Of a stretch of 64,000 nt of DNA, positions 57,811 through 64,000 are shown in pieces. The position numbers and the translations under genes were made by a program. Within the stretch, counting starts at the first letter, position 1. Every line of letters begins with the position of its first letter. The DNA lies in NCBI RefSeq assembly GCF_001296025.1, contig NZ_LJHV01000002.1:708288-772287 (forward strand), read 5' to 3'. The notes beneath the pieces were generated by a model. That model searched no databases. It was not told the origin of the DNA and saw only the letters and a program-made list of their open reading frames with translations. The stretch comes from Porphyrobacter sp. AAP60 (GTDB lineage Bacteria; Pseudomonadota; Alphaproteobacteria; Sphingomonadales; Sphingomonadaceae).

Positions 57811-57973
57811 GGCGTGTCCCTATCGTTCCATTGTGTGGCATCGGGGCAATGGAATCGCCCTCAAATACCGGAAAGTCGCCGAAACCTTAGCGTGGCTGTC
57901 AATACGGGCAAGCGGGCGGCTTTGCGAGGCGCGACTGCGCTGGGGATAAGGGGTCGCAAAAAGCCTCCGTCGG

Positions 57974-58738
57974 TTAGCCCAGCATCGCCATTCCGCCGTT
58001 TACGTGCAGCGTTTCGCCTGTGACATAGGCCGCCTCCCGACTGGCGAGAAAGGCAACCGCAGCTCCGATTTCCGCGCCCTCGCCCATTCTGCCCAGCGGG
58101 ATACGCCCGTTGATGGCGGCCTGCTGCTTTTCATCGAGCGCGGAAGTCATCGCGGTGCGGATGAAACCCGGGGCAACGCAATTTGCGGTGATCCCGCGGC
58201 TGGCGACTTCCTGCGCGAAAGCCTTTGTCATGCCGGTAAGGCCCGCTTTGGCGGCGCAGTAGTTCATCTGGCCGGGATTGCCGGTGGCCCCAACCACGCT
58301 GGTAATGTTGATGATCCGCCCGAACCGCGCTTTCATCATCGGCTTGGCAGCAGCCCGCATCAGGCGGAACGATGCTTCAAGGTTGATGCGGATCACCTGA
58401 TCCCATTCATCGTCTTTCATCCGCATACCCAGATTATCGCGGGTAATGCCGGCGTTGTTGACGAGGATATCCATCGTACCGAGCGTGTCGAGCATCGCCG
58501 GGATCAGTTCCTCGACTTGCGTGGTATTGCCCAGATCGCAGGTAATCTCGACATGGCCATCATGGTCGTGATGGGGATAGGCTTCGTTCAGCTCGTCGCG
58601 AAAAGCGCGCAGCTTTGCTGCATTCGAGCCTGACAAGGCCAACCGCGCACCCTGACTAGCGAGCGCATGTGCGATACTCGACCCTATGCCGCCCGATGCG
58701 CCGGTTACCAGCGCGTTCATGCCCTTGAGTGAAAACAT
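57974..58738 (-). CDS. fabG: 3-oxoacyl-ACP reductase
   Basis: A 254-residue NADPH-dependent reductase of fatty acid elongation. TGASGGIGSSIAHAL, NNAGITRDNLGMRM, catalytic Ser/Tyr/Lys in NITSVVGATGNPGQMNYCAAK and the C-terminal LHVNGGMAML are FabG motifs. ATG 58738 overlaps the fabD stop (TGATG). An insertion with HHDHDGHVEI near residue 55 is a minor oddity. The usual downstream acpP is not here. Confidence 0.94.
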   Translation of the reverse strand: MFSLKGMNALVTGASGGIGSSIAHALASQGARLALSGSNAAKLRAFRDELNEAYPHHDHDGHVEITCDLGNTTQVEELIPAMLDTLGTMDILVNNAGITRDNLGMRMKDDEWDQVIRINLEASFRLMRAAAKPMMKARFGRIINITSVVGATGNPGQMNYCAAKAGLTGMTKAFAQEVASRGITANCVAPGFIRTAMTSALDEKQQAAINGRIPLGRMGEGAEIGAAVAFLASREAAYVTGETLHVNGGMAMLG

Positions 58739-59676
58739 CACGCGATCTCCTTCGCAAAAGCTTCAAGGTCAGCCATTGTGATCAGGCTTCTGACCTGCGC
58801 ATCCTTGTCGATCCGGCCAACCATCGGGCCGAGCACCTTGCCGCCCAGTTCGACGAAGCTTTCGACCCCATGGCTGCGCATGGCAAGGATGGTTTCGCGC
58901 CAGCGTACCCGGCCTGTCACCTGTTCGACCAGCAAAGCACGTTCCTCGTCGGGATCGGTTACGGCGGCAGCGGTGACATTAGCGTAAAGCGGCAAGGTGA
59001 AGGCCTTCGGCGGTGTTGCAGCAAGGGCGTGGGCCATGCGCTCGGCTGCGGGGGCCATCAGCGAGGAGTGGAACGGGGCCGAGACATTGAGGATCATGCC
59101 GCGCTTGATCCCGTGTTCCTTGACCAGAGCCACGGCGCGCTCGATCGCAGCGGTGTGACCGGAAATGACGACCTGCGAGGGGTCGTTGTCATTGGCGACT
59201 TCGCAAACCTCTCCCTGCGCAGCTGCTTCGGCCAGCGCGGTAGCCTGAGAAATGTCCGCCCCCAACAGCACCGCCATCGTCCCCTCGCCCACCGGCACGG
59301 CGGCCTGCATCGACCAACCGCGCAACTTCAACAAGCGTGCAGTATCAGCAAGCCCGAAGGCGCCGATTGCCGCCAGCGCCGTATATTCGCCAAGCGAATG
59401 GCCCGCCACGCAGTCAGCCTTCTCGGAGATCTTGACACCGAAATCCTGCTCCAGCACGCGCAATGTGGCGATGGCATTGGCCATAATCGCCGGCTGCGCG
59501 TTTTCGGTGAGCGTCAACCGGTCATCCGGCCCTTCGCGCATCAGCGCTGTAAGGTTTTGCCTCAAGGCTTCATCAACCTCGCCGAAGACCTCGCGCGCCG
59601 CCGCGCTGGCGGCTGCCAGTTCCGCTCCCATACCGATCTTCTGGCTGCCCTGCCCCGGGAAAAGAAATGCGCGCAT
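58738..59676 (-). CDS. fabD: Malonyl-CoA:ACP transacylase
   Basis: A 312-residue enzyme that moves malonyl from CoA to ACP. FPGQGSQ at 6-12, nucleophile Ser94 in GHSLGEYTAL, and His in SAPFHSSLM. Length normal. First of the fabD-fabG pair, coupled by overlap. Confidence 0.95.
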   Translation of the reverse strand: MRAFLFPGQGSQKIGMGAELAAASAAAREVFGEVDEALRQNLTALMREGPDDRLTLTENAQPAIMANAIATLRVLEQDFGVKISEKADCVAGHSLGEYTALAAIGAFGLADTARLLKLRGWSMQAAVPVGEGTMAVLLGADISQATALAEAAAQGEVCEVANDNDPSQVVISGHTAAIERAVALVKEHGIKRGMILNVSAPFHSSLMAPAAERMAHALAATPPKAFTLPLYANVTAAAVTDPDEERALLVEQVTGRVRWRETILAMRSHGVESFVELGGKVLGPMVGRIDKDAQVRSLITMADLEAFAKEIA

Positions 59677-59711
59677 GATCCGACCTCTTTATGGCTTTTT
59701 GGGGCGCGCCG

Positions 59712-60542
59712 TTACGTCTGCGCGGGCGGGCTGGCAAGGCCGAAGGGCACAACCCTGTTGGCAGAATTATGCCCGATCAGCGCACGGCCCAGATAGGGAA
59801 TGCCGGCGCGGTCGCACCAGTAACGGGCGATTTCTTCCTCGCTCTGGCCGAATTCGACGTAGTTTTCCGGCACATCGGTGATCGCGCCCAGCCTCAGTCC
59901 GGCAAGGCGCGGCAATGTTCCGGCGAGGTGAAAGAACATCCGGTCGATCGCATAAAGATGTTCGGAAACTTCTTCGACCATCACGACATGTCCGGTCAGA
60001 TCGGGCATCAGCGGAGTGCCTGCCAGCATCGCCAATGTAATGAGATTGAAAGCCGCCGCAGGTGTACTGCCATCAAGGCTGGGCTCGACCCCGCTTGTGT
60101 CCCCGCCAAGCCAGTTCAGAACGCGCCTGATCGCCTCGCGTCCGCCCTCGGAACGGGCGCTGACCGGCATCGAACCATGAACGCTCTGCCCGATGCTTGC
60201 ACGGTAAAGGGCAGCCAGCAGATAGCCGCAATCGGAAAAGCCGACATAGGTCTTCGTGCGCGCCGCCGCGTTCATCTGCGCCACCGCCGCCTCGGCAATG
60301 CGGTTCGAGCCGTATCCGCCCTTGGCAAACCACACGACATCGAAAGCCGGGTCGTTCGCGCATTCGAGCAGCGCGGTCAGCCGGCGCAGATCATCTCCTG
60401 CAAAATGGCCCTGCCTTTCGAAGCACTGATCGTGGAAGGTCACACGGTGCGTTGGATATTCTTCCGCCACCAGAGCTGCGAGCGCAGACTGCTGTTCGCG
60501 GGTAATCGGTGTGGCCGGTGCACAGATCGCGATATTCGTCAT
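59712..60542 (-). CDS. LD-carboxypeptidase (peptidase S66, LdcA-like)
   Basis: A 276-residue S66 peptidase. AKGGYGSNRI corresponds to the RGGYG motif (Arg changed to Lys), and VGFSDCGYL carries the G-x-S-D that holds the nucleophile in the family; the C-terminal half has the MVEEVSEHLYAIDRM segment with the expected Glu. It removes the terminal D-Ala from murein tetrapeptides. No signal peptide, so cytoplasmic. It is divergent by 55 bases from an Mpl-type ligase, which uses the resulting tripeptide. Confidence 0.85.
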   Translation of the reverse strand: MTNIAICAPATPITREQQSALAALVAEEYPTHRVTFHDQCFERQGHFAGDDLRRLTALLECANDPAFDVVWFAKGGYGSNRIAEAAVAQMNAAARTKTYVGFSDCGYLLAALYRASIGQSVHGSMPVSARSEGGREAIRRVLNWLGGDTSGVEPSLDGSTPAAAFNLITLAMLAGTPLMPDLTGHVVMVEEVSEHLYAIDRMFFHLAGTLPRLAGLRLGAITDVPENYVEFGQSEEEIARYWCDRAGIPYLGRALIGHNSANRVVPFGLASPPAQT

Positions 60543-60597
60543 ACGATCCAGCCTATGGCGCTTGTCAGTCTTGGCGCAAGTCAATAACCGTGGAGAC

Positions 60598-62025
60598 ATG
60601 GATCACGGGGTCAAAGTCGGAACGCTCAAAGGGCGACCGCTGTTCTTTTGCGGCATTGGCGGGTCGGGCATGTTACCGCTTGCCCAGATTGCGCACCGCG
60701 CCGGCCATGCCGTTGCCGGATCGGATCGCAGCCGCGATGCTGGCAGGACGCCTGAAAAATTCGCTTGGCTTGAATCCAACGGCTTTGCACTTTTCCCTCA
60801 GGACGGCAGCGGCATCACCTCGCCCGATCAGGTGCTGATCGCCTCGGCAGCAATCGAGGATACCGTTCCCGAAGTCGTCCGCGCCCGCGATCTTGGTTGC
60901 CCCCGGCTCAGCAGAGCAGAACTGCTCTCCACCCTGTTCAATGCTGCCGATTTTTCGGTCGCGGTGGGCGGCACATCGGGCAAGTCCACCGTTACCGGTA
61001 TGATCGCGTGGATATTGAAAGAGGCTGGCCACGATCCGACCGTGATGAACGGCGCCGTGATGAAGAACTTCGTCTCGCACGACAACCCTTTTGCCAGTGC
61101 ACGGATCGGCGAGCCCGACCTGTTTGTAAGCGAGGTGGACGAAAGCGACGGCTCGATCTCGCTGTACCGCCCTACGGTCGGCGTATTGCTCAATGTCAGC
61201 CTCGACCACAAGAGCATCGAAGAGCTGCGTGTCTTATTCGGCAACTATGTGGCCGCATCCGTCACCGCGGTGATAAACTTGGATAGCCCGGAAGCTGGTT
61301 ACCTTGCCGCCCGCGCCGCCAAGCCGGTAACCTTCGCAATCGAGTCCGACAAAGCCGATCTGACGGTTGATCCGGATTCGATCGACCAAAGCGAGCTCGG
61401 TATTCGGGCGGCTGTGGTCGATAATCGCAAACGAGAGGTCTTCCCGTTGATCCTGCCGATGCCGGGACTGCATAACCTCTCCAATGCGCTCGCGGCGATC
61501 GCTGCGGCGAATGCTTGCGGCATCGCAATCGGCCACGCTGCCTTCGCGCTGCGCAGTTTCGAAGGGCTGGCCCGCCGGTTCGATGTGATCGGCACATCCC
61601 CTGCAGGCATCACGGTGATCGACGACTTCGGCCATAACCCCGAGAAATGCGCCGCAACATTGCGGACGCTCAAGGCCACACCGGGACGGGTGATCGCTTT
61701 CTTCCAGCCCCACGGGTATGGCCCGCTGCGCCAGATGGGCGCTGAACTGGCCACAACATTCGCGCGCGAATTGGGGCCGGACGACGTCACGATCTTCAGC
61801 GACCCCGTCTACTACGGCGGCACCGTTGACCGCAGCGAGGGGAGTGATCGCATCGTGCGCCTCATTACCGAAGCGGGCGGCCAGGCCGAACATATTCCGG
61901 CCCGCGATGATTGCGGAGGGCGGATCACTGCCATCGCGCGCGCCGGAGACCGGATCGTGGTGATGGGCGCACGTGACGATACTCTGACGGAGTTCGCCCG
62001 ATCGATCCTCGCCCGCCTGCCTTGA
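60598..62025 (+). CDS. mpl: Mur ligase family protein, probable murein tripeptide ligase
   Basis: A 475-residue ligase. N-terminal UDP-binding FFCGIGGSGMLPLAQ, ATP loop VGGTSGKSTVTGM, then VSEVDESDGS, LNVSLDHKSIEEL and C-terminal IDDFGHNPEKCAATL. The layout is MurC/Mpl-like; Mpl joins L-Ala-D-Glu-meso-Dap to UDP-MurNAc. The P-loop is SGKST rather than the usual HGKTT, so specificity is not certain. Start MDHGVKVG at 60598 follows a GGAGAC site. The pairing with an LdcA-type peptidase supports a recycling role. Confidence 0.82.
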   Translation: MDHGVKVGTLKGRPLFFCGIGGSGMLPLAQIAHRAGHAVAGSDRSRDAGRTPEKFAWLESNGFALFPQDGSGITSPDQVLIASAAIEDTVPEVVRARDLGCPRLSRAELLSTLFNAADFSVAVGGTSGKSTVTGMIAWILKEAGHDPTVMNGAVMKNFVSHDNPFASARIGEPDLFVSEVDESDGSISLYRPTVGVLLNVSLDHKSIEELRVLFGNYVAASVTAVINLDSPEAGYLAARAAKPVTFAIESDKADLTVDPDSIDQSELGIRAAVVDNRKREVFPLILPMPGLHNLSNALAAIAAANACGIAIGHAAFALRSFEGLARRFDVIGTSPAGITVIDDFGHNPEKCAATLRTLKATPGRVIAFFQPHGYGPLRQMGAELATTFARELGPDDVTIFSDPVYYGGTVDRSEGSDRIVRLITEAGGQAEHIPARDDCGGRITAIARAGDRIVVMGARDDTLTEFARSILARLP

Positions 62026-62315
62026 GCCTATACGCCCGCGCGGCGCGCCATGCATGGCGGATGTTGGGAGTCGTTGCTCTCGGCGTGCTGATTGTTGTCA
62101 CGGTAGACCGCATGGTTGGCCATTCTACCATTGCCTTTGCCGCGGCCATCCTGCTGCTTCTGATCGCCAATGTGCCGATGCTACGTTTCAATTGTCCAAG
62201 CTGCGGCAAGAACGCCTTTTTCCGCGGCATCTTCGTGATCCCCTGGCCCAACCGCATCTGCACTCGCTGCGGGGAGGATCTTGGCCGCGTGCTTCCCAAA
62301 AACGCGGATGGATGA
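62022..62315 (+). CDS. Small zinc-ribbon membrane protein
   Basis: A 97-residue protein with two hydrophobic segments (about 14-32 and 36-54) followed by two Cys pairs, CPSC and CTRC, forming a likely zinc ribbon. It may start at TTG 62022, overlapping the ligase stop as TTGA, or at ATG 62061. It follows the Mur ligase directly, so it is probably co-transcribed. Function unknown. Confidence 0.7.
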   Translation: MSLYARAARHAWRMLGVVALGVLIVVTVDRMVGHSTIAFAAAILLLLIANVPMLRFNCPSCGKNAFFRGIFVIPWPNRICTRCGEDLGRVLPKNADG

Positions 62316-62343
62316 GTAGCATAAGGAGCGCTAGCGCTACCCC

Positions 62344-63870
62344 ATGCACCCTCGCGATTTCTCGCTCGATACGCTGCTGGCCAATTGCGCCGCGCGCTAT
62401 TCCAACCGACTGGCAACGGTTGACGGTGATCAGCGGCTGAGCTGGGCTGAACTGGACGCGCGGGTTACCAGCCTGTCACGCTGGCTGCTGGCAAAGGGCA
62501 TCGCGCCGGGCGACCGTATTGCCTTGTTGCTGACCGATGGCGCACCGTTTCTCACCACACTTCTCGCGTCGGCACGGATCGGAGCCATCGCCGTACTGCT
62601 CAACTGGCGGCTCGCCCCGGCTGAAATCGCGTGGATTGTCGCCGATGCCGAACCGGCAATGACCTTTGCCAACCCGCGCTTCGTCCACCTGCTGGCAGAG
62701 GCGGCGGCGGGCGAAATCGTTGAGGTGGACGAACACCACGATCCGCACGGCGCATTCGAGACTTGGGCGAACACGGGACGCCCCGCCCTTGCCCAGCCGA
62801 CTCTCGCCTCCGACCGCCCGCTCTACATGATGTACACCAGCGGCACGACCGGGAAGCCCAAGGGGTGCCTGCAAGCGGGCAGCGCGGTCGCGACCTCGGC
62901 GATCAGCTTTGCACAGCATCGCGGCTTTACGCACAACGAGCGCCTGCTTTCGGTCAACCCGATGTTTCACGTCGTCGGCATGCAGCAGGTCGCGGCGATG
63001 CTTGCTTGCGGGGGCACCAGCGTCTTTGCGGGGCGCGATGATGATAATGCGGCGATCCTCGATCTGCTTCACCGCGAAGGCTGCACCACCACCAGCGCCT
63101 TCCCGACGATCTGCTTTCCGTGGCAGACGATGGAACCGGTCCGCAATGGCGTGATGCCGCTCACCAATTACACCGGCGGTGCAGGCATGGGCCGCCCGCA
63201 AATGTATGAATTCATCGAGCGCGATTGGGACGCCCGCGTGGTCGGCGGCTATGGCCAGACCGAGATCTGCGGCTTTGCCACCTTCATCGACTATGCCGAC
63301 ATGCTGGAGCACCCCCGCTCGATCGGGTGGACGCTGCCGCATGTGCAGATGACCGTGCTCGACCCGGAGGGCAACCGGCTCCCGCCCGGCGAGGAAGGCG
63401 AGCTCGCCTTGCGCGGACCATCGGTCATGCTCGGCTATTGGCGCAATCCCGAAGCGAGCGAAGCGGCACTGGGCCACGGATGGCTGCGCACCGGCGACCT
63501 GGGCACGATGGACGAGCGCGGGCTCGGCTACCTGTTAGGGCGCGCCAAGGAACTGATCAAAACCGGCGGCGAGAATGTCTATCCGGCCGAGGTTGACGCG
63601 GTCTTCGCTGCCATGCCCGAAGTCGCCGACGCAGGCTGTTGCGGCGTGCCCGACAGGCAATGGGGCGAGGCAGTGAAAGCGTTTGTGGTGCTGAAACCCG
63701 GAATGGAATTGACCCGCGAGCAAATCACGGCGCGGTTCAAAGGCCAGATCGCCGGATACAAACGCCCGCGCTATATCGAGTTCGTCGACCAGCTCCCCCG
63801 CGACCCGATCGGGAAGCTGCTGCGGCGGGAATTGTCGGAACGGCCGGTCACACCCGATCAGACGGCGTGA
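62344..63870 (+). CDS. AMP-forming acyl-CoA synthetase/ligase
   Basis: A 508-residue ANL-family enzyme that activates a carboxylate to acyl-AMP and then acyl-CoA. The P-loop is MYTSGTTGKPKG, followed by A5-type GGYGQTE, A7 WLRTGDLG, A8 ELIKTGGENVYPAEVD and the C-terminal Lys in PIGKLLRRE (A10). Complete length. Typical substrates are fatty, aromatic or crotonobetaine-like acids; the pocket cannot be read. It could feed acyl-CoA to PHA metabolism, but that link is speculative. Confidence 0.92.
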   Translation: MHPRDFSLDTLLANCAARYSNRLATVDGDQRLSWAELDARVTSLSRWLLAKGIAPGDRIALLLTDGAPFLTTLLASARIGAIAVLLNWRLAPAEIAWIVADAEPAMTFANPRFVHLLAEAAAGEIVEVDEHHDPHGAFETWANTGRPALAQPTLASDRPLYMMYTSGTTGKPKGCLQAGSAVATSAISFAQHRGFTHNERLLSVNPMFHVVGMQQVAAMLACGGTSVFAGRDDDNAAILDLLHREGCTTTSAFPTICFPWQTMEPVRNGVMPLTNYTGGAGMGRPQMYEFIERDWDARVVGGYGQTEICGFATFIDYADMLEHPRSIGWTLPHVQMTVLDPEGNRLPPGEEGELALRGPSVMLGYWRNPEASEAALGHGWLRTGDLGTMDERGLGYLLGRAKELIKTGGENVYPAEVDAVFAAMPEVADAGCCGVPDRQWGEAVKAFVVLKPGMELTREQITARFKGQIAGYKRPRYIEFVDQLPRDPIGKLLRRELSERPVTPDQTA

Positions 63871-63917
63871 TCCGCAACATTGGGCGATGTCTGTTTCGGG
63901 GCGATTGAAGATAAAAG

Positions 63918-64000
63918 ATGCCAATCAGCAAACGACCCCATTCCGGTCACAAAATCCGCTCGCCGACATGGCCTGCTGCACAACGCGTCACCCGCTGGAT
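63918..64000 (+). CDS. Possible start of another gene (cut by window end)
   Basis: ATG 63918 opens a frame MPISKRPHSGHKIRS that stays open to the end of the window (27 codons). It lies 47 bases after the acyl-CoA synthetase. No strong ribosome site is present (GAAG seven or more bases away). Too short to identify. Confidence 0.3.
   Translation, partial: MPISKRPHSGHKIRSPTWPAAQRVTRW

Noticed and set aside
57811..57973. Possible replication origin near dnaN
   Set aside because: No cluster of TTATCCACA-type boxes, no AT-rich unwinding region, and no dnaA nearby.

Overview
The window is a GC-rich chromosomal stretch from an alphaproteobacterium, most likely order Sphingomonadales and probably family Erythrobacteraceae. 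This rests on the style and order of the housekeeping proteins (DnaE, PurF, GuaB, SdhCDA, LigA, RecN, BamD, LepA, DnaN, FabG/FabD), a single LolC/E-type permease, and palindromic intergenic repeats of the kinds often seen in that order. It is an inference from protein resemblance; no rRNA is present. I see no tRNA, rRNA or CRISPR array. No gene-free stretch exceeds about 220 bases, and every named gene is intact except those cut by the window ends.

Layout. 1-3741 (minus): start of dnaE, a glutathione peroxidase, a small unknown protein, and the LolD/LolC lipoprotein-release transporter. 3958-6637 (plus): purF, an SDR and a PilZ protein. 6752-10495 (minus): a serine-hydrolase lipoprotein, photolyase and a DUF457/YdjM-type membrane protein. 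10608-12037 (plus): an HSL-type esterase overlapping rppH. 12058-17643 (minus): a TPR protein, an RsmB-type methyltransferase, guaB, an M28 peptidase and 3-hydroxybutyrate dehydrogenase. 17750-19103 (plus): a zinc metallopeptidase and an exported unknown. 19120-21236 (minus): blaR1-like/blaI-like regulators, with a BlaI-type operator in the divergent region facing an exported phytase-like/cyclophilin fusion, which overlaps tail to tail with a C13 (caspase-fold) peptidase. 24733-27380 (minus): sdhCDA with a clear terminator and no adjacent sdhB. 27489-30765 (plus): an SDR, a subclass B3 metallo-beta-lactamase, prmA and another SDR. 30762-37032 (minus): pncC/cinA-C, ligA, an alpha/beta hydrolase, recN and bamD.

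37199-43532 looks like an insertion hotspot between bamD and lepA. It carries an orphan three-gene cassette (unknown 128-aa protein, DUF2235/Tle1-type lipase, DUF2931-type lipoprotein), a terminase-small-subunit-like HTH protein, and a restriction-modification set (m5C methyltransferase, Vsr, HNH nuclease). The HNH gene starts inside the lepA stop codon, so the nuclease appears translationally coupled to a housekeeping factor. GC content drops visibly in parts of this block.

43532-64000: lepA; two tandem PAS-GGDEF-EAL-PilZ proteins, one with a degenerate EAL site; a Pseudomonas-like class II PHA synthase followed by an intracellular PHA depolymerase; DUF427, an N-acyl-D-amino-acid deacylase-like amidohydrolase and a DUF2855 protein; dnaN; fabG/fabD; a divergent ldcA/mpl pair fitting murein-peptide recycling; a small zinc-ribbon membrane protein; an AMP-forming acyl-CoA synthetase; and an uncertain start of one more gene.

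The observations most worth following are the bamD-lepA hotspot with its lepA-coupled nuclease, the in-frame palindromic element inside ligA, the phytase-like/cyclophilin fusion beside a BlaI operator, and the tandem active/degenerate c-di-GMP proteins.
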